A DNA stretch of 64,000 nucleotides from Brevundimonas huaxiensis (GCF_014218725.1 NZ_JABBJE010000002.1:186001-250000); one strand, 5' to 3'. Counted from the first letter of the stretch, positions 48,214 to 57,520 are shown. The notes: generated by a model not told the origin, from the sequence alone. Numbers and translations: made by a program.

Positions 48214-48409
48214 GCCTGAATGCGTCTGGTGCGACTCGCTTTGCTGTTGACCGTCTGGAAAAGCCGGGTGACAACATCGCTGCAGTCCGGATTTCGCGTG
48301 GGGTCCAAACCCGCGTTTCGCTCCTTCGCCTGAACGAGCTGTCCAGATGGATTGTCGGGTCACCTCGTGAGGGATCCGCCTGGAAAAGCGCGTTTACGGA
48401 GACGCAGAC

Positions 48410-48613
48410 ATGGCGACCGGCACGGTCAAGTGGTTCAACCCCACCAAGGGCTACGGCTTCATCCAGCCCGATAGCGGCGGCTCCGACGTGTTCGTTCACG
48501 TCACCGCCGTTCAGAAGGCCGGACTTCAGGGCCTCGATGAGAACGCCAAGGTCGAATACGAGCTGGAAAACCAGCGCGGCAAGACTTCGGCGATCGACCT
48601 CAAGGTTCTTTAA
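48410..48613 (+). CDS. Cold shock protein
   Basis: This 67-aa protein is a complete cold-shock domain: GTVKWFNPTKGYGFIQPD (RNP1) and SDVFVHVTAVQKAGL (RNP2). It binds single-stranded RNA or DNA as a chaperone. GGAGA precedes the ATG. About 195 bp separate it from the gene upstream; that stretch likely holds the promoter and leader, and a strong terminator follows. It is one of several paralogues expected in such genomes. Confidence 0.95.
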   Translation: MATGTVKWFNPTKGYGFIQPDSGGSDVFVHVTAVQKAGLQGLDENAKVEYELENQRGKTSAIDLKVL

Positions 48614-48640
48614 GTCGATCCAGCCTTCAAGGCTTAGAGG

Positions 48641-48675
48641 CGGGCGCGGGAGTTTCTCCCGCGCCCGTTTTGTTT
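48641..48675 (+). terminator. Terminator of the cold shock gene
   Basis: A perfect 12-bp stem (CGGGCGCGGGAG / CTCCCGCGCCCG) with a TTT loop runs into TTTTGTTTTTT. It is 28 bp after the stop codon. Confidence 0.92.
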
Positions 48676-48677
48676 TT

Positions 48678-48704
48678 TGGGCTACCGCGCTTCGCGCTGC
48701 TTGA
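48678..48704. repeat. Short repeat, copy at the DMT transporter 3' end
   Basis: The sequence CTACCGCGCTTCGCG-CTGCTTGAG resembles the two elements at 58216-58242 and 58255-58281. Here it overlaps the last codons of the transporter gene on the minus strand, encoding its LKQREAR tail. Confidence 0.5.
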
Positions 48705-49590
48705 GCCCGTCGGGCTTCGCCCTCTGTGACCGCTGCGCCAGGACGATGGCGCCCAGCACCAGGGCGCCGCCCAGGGCCTGGATCGGCGTCAGGGTCTCGC
48801 CGAAGATCCACCAGCCCAGCAGGCCCGCGACGACCGGCTGGATCAGGATGGTCACGGCCGTGACCGAGGCCGGAAGCTTGCCCAGCGCCCAGGCCACGCC
48901 GCCTTGTCCGAAGACGTGCATCACGCCCATGGCCACGCAGGCGGCCCAGCCGGCCGGTCCGGCGGGTATGACAGCCTCGCCCAGCGCCAGGGCGACAATC
49001 AGCAGCAGGGGCGCGCCCAGCAGCGTCGCCCAGAAGGTCACCCGCATCGCGCCGGCCGTGCGTCGCGCCGCCTGAACCGCCAGGAAATAGCCCGAGTACC
49101 AGACCGCCACCGACAGGGAGAACACGTCGCCCAGCATCGGATTGGTCCCCTGTCCGCCGTCCGCGCCCGCCGCCATGGCGAAGGCGCCGCCCATGGCCAA
49201 GGCCAGGGCCAGGATGAACAGCCGGTGCGGCCGCTCCTTCAGGACGAACCAGCCGAACAGGGTCACGACAACCGGCGTCAGGTTGCACAGCACCGTCGCG
49301 TTTGCGACCGAAGTCATGACGATGCCGTAGTGCCAGAAGCTGAGGTCCAGGGCGAAGAATAGGCTCGCCAGCAGCGCCCATTTTGACGGCGCGCCAACGC
49401 CGCCCGGCTCGCGCGCCGCCAGGATCGTCAGCAGGGGTAAGGCGAACAGGAACCGCCAGAACCCCGCCGCCGCCGGCCCCGTCTCGGTCAACCGCACCAG
49501 AATGGGCGCCAGGCCCAGCACGCTGGCGGCGATCAGCAGAACGATCAGCGCGAAGGCGCGCGAGGAGGGGCGAAAGGCCAGGGCGGACAT
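48682..49590 (-). CDS. EamA/DMT-family transporter
   Basis: This 302-aa protein has ten hydrophobic helices in two EamA repeats. Repeat one includes LGLAPILVRLTETGPAAAGF and LFFALDLSFWHYGI, followed by CNLTPVVVTLFGWFVLKERP. Repeat two includes WYSGYFLAVQAARR and ILIQPVVAGLLGWWIFGETL. These are classical drug/metabolite transporter motifs. The substrate is unknown. The C-terminal tail (DGLKQREAR) comes from a short repeat element also found near 58.2 kb. Confidence 0.9.
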   Translation of the reverse strand: MSALAFRPSSRAFALIVLLIAASVLGLAPILVRLTETGPAAAGFWRFLFALPLLTILAAREPGGVGAPSKWALLASLFFALDLSFWHYGIVMTSVANATVLCNLTPVVVTLFGWFVLKERPHRLFILALALAMGGAFAMAAGADGGQGTNPMLGDVFSLSVAVWYSGYFLAVQAARRTAGAMRVTFWATLLGAPLLLIVALALGEAVIPAGPAGWAACVAMGVMHVFGQGGVAWALGKLPASVTAVTILIQPVVAGLLGWWIFGETLTPIQALGGALVLGAIVLAQRSQRAKPDGLKQREAR

Positions 49591-49647
49591 GGCCCGGCTC
49601 TTACGACGCCCTGCGACCTGACGCCACAGGCGCCGTTGGCTCTGACC

Positions 49648-51822
49648 TCAAACGAGCGGGTCGATGCGCGCCCGCAGCACGACGCTGAGGCCCGGCGCGC
49701 GATCGCGATAGTCGATCGTCCCGTCCAACTGACCGACCAGGCTCTTGATCATCATCGAGCCGAACCCCTTGCCGGCCAGATGCCCGCCAGCGCCCTCGTC
49801 CTCCACCGTCATGCGGAAGAAGGCGCCGTCTTCTTCGAACCGAATGCAGAGCGGGCCGGGCTTGCCGCCATAGGCGTATTTCTGGGCGTTGATGATCAGT
49901 TCGGTCAGGATCAGGCCGATGGTGATGGCGCGGCCCGGCTCGATGCAGACGGGATCCAGGTCCGTCTCCAGGGCCGCAACCCAGTCGGGCCCCATGCTGG
50001 AGCCCAGATCGCCGATCAACTCGCCGATATAGCGGCTCATGTCGATGGTCGTGACCTGGTCGCTCAGATAGAGCCGACTGTGGACGGCGGACACGGCGCG
50101 CACGCGACGGCGCGCCTCGTTCAGCGCCATCGCGGCCGATCCGCCCGCCTGTTCTCGCGCCTGAAGGCCCAGGAAGCTGGACACCAGCGTCAGGCTGTTC
50201 TGAACCCGGTGGTTTACCTCGCGGATCAGATATTGCTGCTGCTCCAGCCGCAGATCGCGCTCGGACAGGCGGTCCTGCAGGGATCGGTTCAGCCGGCGGA
50301 TCTGATGGACGGCGGCATAGTCGGCCAGGGCGTCCCTCAGCCGCGCGGCGGACTCGACGGCGGCCGGACCCCAGCGGTGCGCGCGGCCCGAGACTGTGTC
50401 CGACCAGCTTTCGAACGAGGCGCGCGGCGTCAGAATGGCGTTGGGGCCCGTCTTCTCCGCCGTCGCGGGATTGCCGGCCCAGCGCACCGTCTCCAGCACC
50501 TCCGAGCGGAACCACAGCAGCGACACCGGCTGATCGAGAGGTAGGGTGACGGCCAGCAGCCCGCTGGCGTGCGTTTTCCACGCCTCGGCGGCCGGCAGGA
50601 TCGAGGACAGGTGATGCGACGAGACGGGGCGCAGGCCCGGCCGTCCCGCGACCCAGGCGGCGATGGCGCGTACGCCATCTTCGGGCGGCGTATAGCCGAA
50701 GGTCTGGATGTCGCCCTCGCTGACGATGGCCAGACCGTCCGCGCTGGTCAGCTGCATCAGGGCGTCGGCTTTTTCGCCCAGCGCCTCTCGCATCGGCCGG
50801 TCCGGCGACAGCCGCGACAGCAGTTCGTCCTCCATCCGACGCAGGCGCGTACGCTCGCGATAGAGATCGGCGTCGCTCCTGGATTTCAGCTGTCGCGCCA
50901 GATTGCGGGCCAGAGCCGTGCAGCCCACGCGCAACTCATAGGGCAGCAGTTTGGGCGAGGCGTTGTGGCAGGCCACCAGCCCCCACAGGGCGTCATCGAC
51001 GATGATCGACACGGACGCCGAGGCCCGAACGTCCATATTGCGCAGATATTGCAGATGGATCGGCGACACCGAGCGCAGGCCGCTGTCACTCATGTCCAGC
51101 GGCGCCTCGCCGGGCGCAATGGGGCGCAGGGGCTGGGGCGTGTAACGGCTATCGGGAATGACCCGCACCGGGTTGCGCAGATAAAGGGCGCGCGCCTGCT
51201 GGGGGATATCGGTGGCGGGGAAATGGTGATTTAGGAAGGAGCCGGAGCCATCGGCGCGGCTTTCGGCGACGACCTGACCCGCCTCGTCGTCTTGGAAGCG
51301 ATAGATCATCACCCGGTCGAAACCGGTCAGGCGACGAAAGGCGTCCGCCGCCCGCTCGCACACCGTCTGGATCGTCACCGCCCGTTCCAGCGCGGCGCCG
51401 GCGGCGTCCAGACTGGCGATCAGATCGACGCCGAGCCGAGCCTGCTGCGAGCTCTGCTCGACCTCGATGATCATCAGATCGTTGATCGCGCCGGCGGTCG
51501 TGCCGGGCGCGCGGTGCACCACGACGTCGTATTCCAGACGATTGGTCGCGCGCCAGCGACAGGCGAAGCCGGCCTCCTGATGCGCGGCCATGGCGCGCAC
51601 GGCCCGGTCGGCGACATCGCCGAGCACGTCGGCGACGGTGCGGTCGATCCAGACCTTGGGGCCGGTCAGTTCCTCGATCGCGCCCGCCCCCTGCCGGATG
51701 GTCAGGGATTGCAGATCCAGCACCAGCATGAAGCCGTGCGGCTGGATCGATTGAGGAATATGGATCGGCTCGCGATCACACTCGTTCAGCGCGGTGTCGG
51801 CCAGGTCGAGCGTCTCGGTCAT
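49648..51822 (-). CDS. Bacteriophytochrome histidine kinase (HWE/HisKA_2 type)
   Basis: This 724-aa red/far-red photoreceptor has the chromophore region at the N-terminus: NECDREPIHIPQSIQPHG with the biliverdin cysteine at C15. The PAS and GAF domains follow (DIPQQARALYLRNPVRVIPD, SPIHLQYLRNMDVRASASVS), then PHY (about 320-510). The kinase from about residue 530 begins with REVNHRVQNSLTLVSSFLGL, the HisKA_2/HWE dimerisation box, and ends with an ATPase domain (NAQKYAYGG, GKGFGSMMI). The gene overlaps the heme oxygenase gene upstream by 4 bp. No response regulator is adjacent. Confidence 0.93.
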   Translation of the reverse strand: MTETLDLADTALNECDREPIHIPQSIQPHGFMLVLDLQSLTIRQGAGAIEELTGPKVWIDRTVADVLGDVADRAVRAMAAHQEAGFACRWRATNRLEYDVVVHRAPGTTAGAINDLMIIEVEQSSQQARLGVDLIASLDAAGAALERAVTIQTVCERAADAFRRLTGFDRVMIYRFQDDEAGQVVAESRADGSGSFLNHHFPATDIPQQARALYLRNPVRVIPDSRYTPQPLRPIAPGEAPLDMSDSGLRSVSPIHLQYLRNMDVRASASVSIIVDDALWGLVACHNASPKLLPYELRVGCTALARNLARQLKSRSDADLYRERTRLRRMEDELLSRLSPDRPMREALGEKADALMQLTSADGLAIVSEGDIQTFGYTPPEDGVRAIAAWVAGRPGLRPVSSHHLSSILPAAEAWKTHASGLLAVTLPLDQPVSLLWFRSEVLETVRWAGNPATAEKTGPNAILTPRASFESWSDTVSGRAHRWGPAAVESAARLRDALADYAAVHQIRRLNRSLQDRLSERDLRLEQQQYLIREVNHRVQNSLTLVSSFLGLQAREQAGGSAAMALNEARRRVRAVSAVHSRLYLSDQVTTIDMSRYIGELIGDLGSSMGPDWVAALETDLDPVCIEPGRAITIGLILTELIINAQKYAYGGKPGPLCIRFEEDGAFFRMTVEDEGAGGHLAGKGFGSMMIKSLVGQLDGTIDYRDRAPGLSVVLRARIDPLV

Positions 51823-52406
51823 GCCGCGACCTCCTGCGGCTGGGGGTGCAAGGTGCGGTGGGCGAAGGCGAAACCGTCGATGCCGCCCTTCACCACCTGA
51901 TCGATCGTGACAAGGCCGCTAGCGCAGGCCCGGTCCAGCAAATCCATGAAGGCGCGCCAGCGTGCGCCGGTCTCTTCGCCATAGGGATCCAGAAAGCCGA
52001 GGCCCTCCAGATCGCGACCCTCGGCGGCCAGCCGCCGTCGTATGATCCGACCGCCCAGCATCGATCCTTCAGCCACATAGACCCATCCCAGGGCTTCGCC
52101 GGCCGAGGCGGGCGCAGCCGGACGCGCGGGCGAGGGAATGCGCTGGCCCAGTATGGTCAGGTCCTGGGCGATCCCATGCGCGCGTGATCGCGGTTCGAAA
52201 TCGGCGTCCAGTTCAGCGTTCAACGCCGCCACCAGCGGATGGCTGAGCGGCTCCAGTCCGGCATGGAAGCGGTGAAACGCCGCCACGGTCGCCGCCCGCG
52301 TGGCGGGGTCCGACAGACGCGGCTCGATCCCGGCCTGGACTTCCAGGGTTTCGTGGGCTGAGGCGGTGGCTTCCCGAAGAGCGAGAAGGGCAGGGGAAGC
52401 GATCAT
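51819..52406 (-). CDS. bphO: Bacteriophytochrome-linked heme oxygenase
   Basis: This 195-aa helical protein is a BphO-type heme oxygenase that makes biliverdin for the photoreceptor. Landmarks are LREATASAHETLE (the His ligand region near the start), FHRFHAGLEPL and AEGSMLGGRIIRRRL, the distal-helix glycine region (family GGxxL-like). It starts at the ATG at 52406; the frame is open further upstream. It overlaps the bphP start by 4 bp (ATGA), so the chromophore enzyme and the receptor are made together. Confidence 0.9.
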   Translation of the reverse strand: MIASPALLALREATASAHETLEVQAGIEPRLSDPATRAATVAAFHRFHAGLEPLSHPLVAALNAELDADFEPRSRAHGIAQDLTILGQRIPSPARPAAPASAGEALGWVYVAEGSMLGGRIIRRRLAAEGRDLEGLGFLDPYGEETGARWRAFMDLLDRACASGLVTIDQVVKGGIDGFAFAHRTLHPQPQEVAA

Positions 52407-52538
52407 GGGGCTCAGATTAACACACTGTCTCGTCTTGTCGATTTGCACAGGCCAGAAGGCGCGGACCACCACGGAACGGCCCAGACCGCGTGGCGTTCAC
52501 CAGCGACCTTCTCATCTCCCTTTGATCGGCGGATTTTC

Positions 52539-53315
52539 ATGAAACTGCGCGTCCGCGCCGAACTCGTCTATCGTTTCGATCCGCCGACGGACGCCATCTA
52601 CAAGATCCAGGTCGCGCATTGGCCGGGCCAGGACATCCTGGAAGAGACCCTGACCTTCGACCCGCCGGTTGATTTTCACGAGGACGAGGACATCGATTTC
52701 GGCGCCCGCACACTGCGCTGCCACGTCGAGGGCGAGGTCAAGCTGACCTATGAGGCGGTGGTCGAGAACGGCGTGTTGAAGGGCCTGCCGCCCAGCGTAT
52801 CCCAGCATGACTGGGGCGAGTTGCCCGCCGAGGTCCTGCCCTATCTGCAGCCCAGCCGCTATTGTCCGTCGGACCAGTTCGGCCGCTTCGTGACGCGCGA
52901 GTTCGGCGACACGGCGGGCGGCGCGCGCGTGCTGGCGATCCTGAACTGGATCACCGAGAACGTCGATTACGAGCACGGCGTGTCGGACACCGAAACCACG
53001 GCGGCGCGCACCTTCATCGACCGGGCCGGCGTGTGCCGCGACTTCACTCATTTGGGCATGACGCTATGCCGGGCTTCGGGCATTCCTGCGCGCGCGGTCA
53101 GCGCCTTCGCTCACCAACTCAGCCCGCCCGACTTCCACGCTATCTTCGAGGTCTGGCTGGACAACGGCTGGTGGCTGGTCGATCCGACGGGCCTGGCGCC
53201 GGTCGAGGGTCTGGTGCGGATCGCCTGCGGGCGCGATGCGGCGGACATCGCCTTCCTGACGACCCAGGAGCGCTGTCAGATGGTGCGCCAGTCGGTGACG
53301 GTGGCCGAGGCCTGA
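52539..53315 (+). CDS. Transglutaminase-like domain protein
   Basis: This 258-aa protein has the transglutaminase-like catalytic triad: Cys in DRAGVCRDFTHLGMTLCRAS, His in PPDFHAIFEVWL and Asp in GWWLVDPTGLAP. The N-terminal part (LVYRFDPPTDAIYKIQVAHW, FDPPVDFHEDEDIDFGARTL) is beta-rich. No signal peptide is evident, so it is probably cytoplasmic. The family includes peptidases and cross-linking enzymes; no substrate is suggested by the context. The heme oxygenase gene is divergent. Confidence 0.85.
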   Translation: MKLRVRAELVYRFDPPTDAIYKIQVAHWPGQDILEETLTFDPPVDFHEDEDIDFGARTLRCHVEGEVKLTYEAVVENGVLKGLPPSVSQHDWGELPAEVLPYLQPSRYCPSDQFGRFVTREFGDTAGGARVLAILNWITENVDYEHGVSDTETTAARTFIDRAGVCRDFTHLGMTLCRASGIPARAVSAFAHQLSPPDFHAIFEVWLDNGWWLVDPTGLAPVEGLVRIACGRDAADIAFLTTQERCQMVRQSVTVAEA

Positions 53316-53322
53316 CCGGCCG

Positions 53323-55047
53323 CTACTTCGCCTTCTGCGTCGCCTTGTAGGCCTGAAGCGCGTCGATCACGTCCATCTGGCGCAGCACCTTGTTCTGCGG
53401 ATCGATCAGGACATGGGCGCCGGCCGGAACCGCGATCTGGCCGCGCCCGCCCGTCATGGCCACGGTCTGAACGCGCCCGTCGATCTCGACCTCCAGCGGC
53501 ATAGGGAAGACGCCGCCGTCGCCCGTCGCCCATTCTAGCTTCAGCACATCGCCGTCGCGGGTCTGGCTCAGCACCGGCAGGGCGGCGTTGTAGAGATAGC
53601 CGCGGAAAAACCAGCCATAGTCCTGGCCCGTGATGTCATTGATGATCGCGACGAAGTCGCCGGTGGATCGGTACAACGGCGCGAAATTGCCCGGCCGGGG
53701 ATCGGGTCGGCCATAGACCAGGCGGGTGACCGCCTGATGGAAGGCGGCGTCGCCGATCAGCATCCGCAGCGAATGGCTGATCAACGAGCCCTTGTTGTAG
53801 ATGTCGAGACCCGGCCCGGCATCGCCCTTGTAGACCTCGTCTTCCGTCTTGGGCGTGCCTGAGACGACGGGATATGTGTTGATCAGACCCTCGCGCTGAT
53901 TGGCCAGTTCGCGGTGCATGTAGCGGTCGCCCAGCAACCATCGCGCATAGAGCGGCTGCATATAGCTGCCCAATCCTTCGTGCAGCCACATGTCGTCGGC
54001 GTTCTGGTTGGTCAGCTGGTTGCCGAACCATTCGTGGGCGAACTCGTGCTGCAACAGCCAGTCATAGCCGCGACCGTCGATCTTGTAGCCGTTGCCGTAG
54101 GCGTTGATCGTCTGGTGCTCCATGCCCAGGTGCGGGGTCTCGACCACCCCCATCTTCTCATCGCCGAAGGGATAAGGTCCGACGGTGGCTTCGAAGAAGT
54201 CCAGCATCTTCGGGAACTGGGCGAACAGGCCCTGGAGTTGTTCGGGGGTGTCCGATTTCAGATGCCAGTAGCGCATCGGGATCGTGTTGCCGAACCGGCT
54301 GGCGTAATCGCCCGACACCTCTTCATAGGGCCCGACGTTCAGCGCGATGGCATAGGTGTTGGGCGATTTCGCCGACCAGTTCCAGGTGGTCCAGCCGTCG
54401 CCGTGATCGACCTTGCCCAGGAAGCGGCCGTTGGACGGGGCCGACAGGGCGGATGGGACGGTGATGTGCAGGTCGACCCGGCCCGGTTCGCCGTGCGGGC
54501 TGTCGATGCATGGCCAGAAGATGTCGCAGCCCTCGCCCTGAACCGCCGTGGCGATCCACGGCTCGCCCGACGGCGCGGTGGACCAGACGAAGCCGCCGTC
54601 CCACGGCGCCCGGGGCGCCACGCGCGGCTGGCCGGCATAGGCGACGCGCAGGGAGACCGACCGGCCCGTGGCCAGGGTCTCGGGCAGCAGCACCGTCAGC
54701 CGGCCTTCGGGGTTGGACCAGCGATCGACAGCGACCTCGACCCCGTCGATCTGGACCGAGGAAATGGTCAGCAGAGTGTCCAGTTCGACGACCAGAGCGG
54801 TCAGGGGCGCCTTGGCGGTGAAGTCCAGCACGGCGACCGCGTCGATGGCCTTGTCGTCAGGCAGGACCTTGATCGACAAATCGGCCTTGTCGAACTGCAT
54901 CGCCTGCTGTTCGGGCGTCAGCGGCTGATCGGTGGCCAGGGTGAAGGCGGTCGATTCGCACGGCGTCGGCGCCGGCTGGGCCACGGTGGCGCAGGCCGAC
55001 AAAGTCAGGGCGCTGGTCGCGGCCAAAAGCAAAATCTTGATGCGCAT
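53323..55047 (-). CDS. M1-family aminopeptidase, lipoprotein
   Basis: This 574-aa protein has a lipoprotein signal (LLLAATSALTLSAC). The M1 metallopeptidase core includes the exopeptidase-like GMEHQTINAYGNGYK and the zinc motif HEFAHEWFGNQ, with the third ligand in LHEGLGSYMQPL. The N-terminal region is a beta-sandwich. I start at the ATG at 55047, where the signal peptide begins. It is probably anchored in the periplasm and releases N-terminal amino acids from peptides. It ends only 7 bp after the convergent transglutaminase-like gene. Confidence 0.92.
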   Translation of the reverse strand: MRIKILLLAATSALTLSACATVAQPAPTPCESTAFTLATDQPLTPEQQAMQFDKADLSIKVLPDDKAIDAVAVLDFTAKAPLTALVVELDTLLTISSVQIDGVEVAVDRWSNPEGRLTVLLPETLATGRSVSLRVAYAGQPRVAPRAPWDGGFVWSTAPSGEPWIATAVQGEGCDIFWPCIDSPHGEPGRVDLHITVPSALSAPSNGRFLGKVDHGDGWTTWNWSAKSPNTYAIALNVGPYEEVSGDYASRFGNTIPMRYWHLKSDTPEQLQGLFAQFPKMLDFFEATVGPYPFGDEKMGVVETPHLGMEHQTINAYGNGYKIDGRGYDWLLQHEFAHEWFGNQLTNQNADDMWLHEGLGSYMQPLYARWLLGDRYMHRELANQREGLINTYPVVSGTPKTEDEVYKGDAGPGLDIYNKGSLISHSLRMLIGDAAFHQAVTRLVYGRPDPRPGNFAPLYRSTGDFVAIINDITGQDYGWFFRGYLYNAALPVLSQTRDGDVLKLEWATGDGGVFPMPLEVEIDGRVQTVAMTGGRGQIAVPAGAHVLIDPQNKVLRQMDVIDALQAYKATQKAK

Positions 55048-55106
55048 GAAGCCGTCCCCCGTCTGAGGCTGCAGGCTAGCGCGAGCGGGCAATGGCGCAA
55101 AGAAAA

Positions 55107-55128
55107 AGGCCGGTGTTTCCACCGGCCT
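55107..55128 (-). terminator. rpmB terminator
   Basis: A 9-bp perfect stem (AGGCCGGTG / CACCGGCCT) with a TTTC loop is followed on the minus strand by TTTTTCT. It lies about 30 bp after rpmB. Confidence 0.85.
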
Positions 55129-55157
55129 CTTCCAGAACTCTATGTCGCGGTCGCCGA

Positions 55158-55454
55158 TCAGGCGGCGGCTTGTTCGGCCAGCTTGGCGCGAATCTGGCGC
55201 TTGATGCGCTGAGCGGCGATCGACAGCTGCTCGTCGCGAGCCTTGACGATGAAGACGTCCAGGCCGCCCTTGTAGTCCAGGGTGCGCAGCGCGGCGTTCG
55301 AGATGCGCAGGCTGAACGTCTGGCCCAGGGCTTCCGACGTGACCTTGACCGTCTTCAGCGACGGCAGGAAGCGGCGCTTGGTCTTGATGTTCGAGTGGCT
55401 CACGTTGTGGCCGACCATGGGGCCGATACCGGTGAGTTCGCAACGACGCGACAT
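55158..55454 (-). CDS. rpmB: 50S ribosomal protein L28
   Basis: This 98-aa protein begins MSRRCELTGIGPMVGHNVSH and continues SNIKTKRRFLPSLKTVKV, the L28 signature in its alphaproteobacterial form. It includes LRISNAALRTLDYKGGLDVF and ends QIRAKLAEQAAA. I use the ATG at 55454 with AAGGA upstream; an earlier start would add a non-conserved 17 residues. It is followed by a terminator. Confidence 0.96.
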   Translation of the reverse strand: MSRRCELTGIGPMVGHNVSHSNIKTKRRFLPSLKTVKVTSEALGQTFSLRISNAALRTLDYKGGLDVFIVKARDEQLSIAAQRIKRQIRAKLAEQAAA

Positions 55455-55690
55455 CGTCAGATCCTTAAGGTGCGGCGTCCGGCCCGAGCGTGGGAGAGGA
55501 CGCATGAAACAGTTGCGCGCGGGAACCAGCCCGCGCGAGAGGGGGCCGTATAAGGGAAGAGGCGGTTCGGCGTCAAGCCGAGTCTGGGCCCATCGTCCCC
55601 ACGCCTCGTTCAGCCGTCATTCAAATGCCGCCATGTATGGCCCATATGATGACGACCCCAAAAGAGACCCAAGCAGAACAGAAGGCTTCC

Positions 55691-56170
55691 ATGTCCCGTC
55701 CGTCCTTGATCGATCGCCTGCCCAAGCGTGCGCTCGCCGTCGTGGCCCCGGTGATGGCCGGCGGCTTCATGCTGGCCTCGCCCGCCATCGCCCCGGCCCA
55801 GACCGCCGCCCAGTCCGAAGTCCTGCCCGGCTATTGGGAATACACCACCAGCGCGGTGGGCCAGCGCGACACCGAGCAGAAGTGCGTGCGGCCCAGCGAG
55901 ATCAACCGCTTCTTCGGCGGCCTGTCGACCAACAAGTGGCGCTGCACCTATCCGACCCGCGCGGTCGGCAACGGCAACGCCCGCTTCGAGGGAACCTGCC
56001 AGGATCGCAAGGGCCGTCGCATCGCCGTTCGCCTGAATGGGACCTACACGGAAACCAGCTTCAGCTTCCGCGGCGGCGCCCAGATCGTGCGCGGCACGCC
56101 CTATATCCCCGCCAGCATCACGGCGCGCCGCATCAGCGCCCAGTGCCCGGCCAACGCCGAATACTTCTGA
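55691..56170 (+). CDS. DUF3617-like secreted protein
   Basis: This 159-aa protein has a signal peptide (RALAVVAPVMAGGFMLASPA) and a beta-rich mature part with PGYWEYTTSAVGQRDTEQKC, CTYPTRAVGNGNARFEGTC and AVRLNGTYTETSFSFRGG, with spaced cysteines typical of DUF3617. I choose the ATG at 55691, which has GAAGG upstream; the frame continues earlier. A bidirectional terminator separates it from carD. Function unknown; members are usually periplasmic. Confidence 0.75.
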   Translation: MSRPSLIDRLPKRALAVVAPVMAGGFMLASPAIAPAQTAAQSEVLPGYWEYTTSAVGQRDTEQKCVRPSEINRFFGGLSTNKWRCTYPTRAVGNGNARFEGTCQDRKGRRIAVRLNGTYTETSFSFRGGAQIVRGTPYIPASITARRISAQCPANAEYF

Positions 56171-56195
56171 CAGCGGCTCTGCGACGCATCAAAAA

Positions 56196-56219
56196 AGGCC
56201 CCGGATCGCTCCGGGGCCT
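56196..56219. terminator. Bidirectional terminator between the DUF3617-like gene and carD
   Basis: A 10-bp perfect stem (AGGCCCCGGA / TCCGGGGCCT) with a TCGC loop has an A run before it and CTTCTTT after it, so it can act in both directions between the convergent genes. Confidence 0.85.
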
Positions 56220-56242
56220 CTTCTTTAGTCCGAAACTGAAGC

Positions 56243-56773
56243 TTAGGCGGCTTCGGCGGTCGGGACCGGCTTCTTGGCGCTGAGCGACTTGGCAAGCAGC
56301 TCGACGGCGGCGTCCTTGTCGATCTTGTTGGCGGCCGCGACTTCGCGCGCCATGCGGTCCAGGGCCGATTCATAGAGCTGGCGCTCCGAATAGGACTGTT
56401 CCGGCTGGGTGTCGGCGCGGTGCAGGTCGCGGACCACTTCGGCGATGGAGATCAGGTCGCCGGAGTTGATCTTGGCTTCGTATTCCTGGGCGCGACGCGA
56501 CCACATGGTGCGCTTGATGCGCGCGCGGCCCTTCAGTGTGGTCAGGGCCTTGGTCACGACGTCGTCGGCGGCCAACGAACGCAGACCGGCCGTCACGGCC
56601 TTCTTGGTCGGGACGCGCAGGGTCATCTTTTCGTGGTCGAAGGTCACGACATAGACCTCCAGCGACATGCCCGCGACTTCTTGGGTCTCGATCGCCGCCA
56701 CCTTGCCGACGCCGTGCGCCGGATAGACGACCGCGTCGCCAACCTTGAACTCCAGACCAGTCTTGCTCGTCAT
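56243..56773 (-). CDS. CarD-family transcriptional regulator
   Basis: CarD proteins bind RNA polymerase beta and help open or stabilise promoters, often rRNA promoters. The 176 aa have the CarD/TRCF RNA-polymerase-interaction domain (VGDAVVYPAHGVGKVAAIET, YVVTFDHEKMTLRVP) and a basic helical C-terminus (MWSRRAQEYEAKINSGDLIS). The tail AKKPVPTAEAA is short and probably disordered. It is convergent with the DUF3617-like gene. Confidence 0.93.
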   Translation of the reverse strand: MTSKTGLEFKVGDAVVYPAHGVGKVAAIETQEVAGMSLEVYVVTFDHEKMTLRVPTKKAVTAGLRSLAADDVVTKALTTLKGRARIKRTMWSRRAQEYEAKINSGDLISIAEVVRDLHRADTQPEQSYSERQLYESALDRMAREVAAANKIDKDAAVELLAKSLSAKKPVPTAEAA

Positions 56774-57073
56774 AATCGTCCTTTCCCGGTCAGGGCCGGG
56801 CGAAACGAAGGCGCAGGAAACGCAAACAGGATCTCATCCGCCGGATCGCTCCGTCGGAGGAGATGATGTCAGGCGTCAAAAGCGGAAACGGATCACCAAA
56901 CCTCTGGCCGATCCCGTCTAGGGCGGGATTCTGTCGCAAACACGGGCGGCGCGAAGATTTCGCGGACCGCCCGATCCAATGAAACAGAACCTATCACAAA
57001 TCTGCGGAATTTCAAAACGTCCACAGGGCGGACGTGCAAATGCGGCAAGGCTTGAGCGCCGCCAGTCCTGAAA
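56774..57073. other. Region upstream of carD
   Basis: 300 bp between carD and fdxA, both on the minus strand. It should hold the carD promoter. I see no coding frame or clear RNA gene. There is no obvious fdxA terminator hairpin with a T tract. Confidence 0.4.
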
Positions 57074-57415
57074 TCAGGAACCCTTGCCCGGCTTGGGGCT
57101 GAAGTATTTCTCGTATTTGCCCGTTTCGCGCTCGTACTGCTCGCGATCGGCGGGGGGCGTGCCCTTGACGGTGATGTTGGGCCAGACCTTGGCGTATTCC
57201 GCGTTGACCTGAAGCCATTTGCCGTCGGGCTCGTCCTCGGTGTCCGGCACGATGGCGTCGACCGGGCATTCCGGTTCGCACACGCCGCAGTCGATGCATT
57301 CGTCGGGTGCGATCACCAGAAAGTTCTCGCCTTCGTAGAAACAGTCCACAGGACACACCTCGACGCAGTCCATGAACTTACATTTCACGCAGGCGTCGGT
57401 GACGATGTAGGTCAT
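57074..57415 (-). CDS. fdxA: Seven-iron ferredoxin
   Basis: This 113-aa protein has the [3Fe-4S]/[4Fe-4S] motif pair: [20 protein letters not shown] and [18 protein letters not shown]. The region after the clusters ([19 protein letters not shown]) is typical of the FdxA type. It acts as a low-potential electron carrier. The start at 57415 gives the conserved MTYIVTDAC. It is divergent from the YceI gene. Confidence 0.95.
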   Translation of the reverse strand: MTYIVTDACVKCKFMDCVEVCPVDCFYEGENFLVIAPDECIDCGVCEPECPVDAIVPDTEDEPDGKWLQVNAEYAKVWPNITVKGTPPADREQYERETGKYEKYFSPKPGKGS

Positions 57416-57520
57416 TGGGCGAAAAACGGGTGTCGGTCTGTGGGCGGGAGGCCTGCGACATGGCGGCCACGCAACCAACTGTCAACAGCGCGGCTTAAGG
57501 CGAGAGCCATTCGCAGCGCC

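Noticed and set aside
47475..48704. Long plus-strand frame overlapping the extensin-like and cold shock genes
   Set aside because: It crosses two real genes in the wrong frame and passes through a strong terminator.
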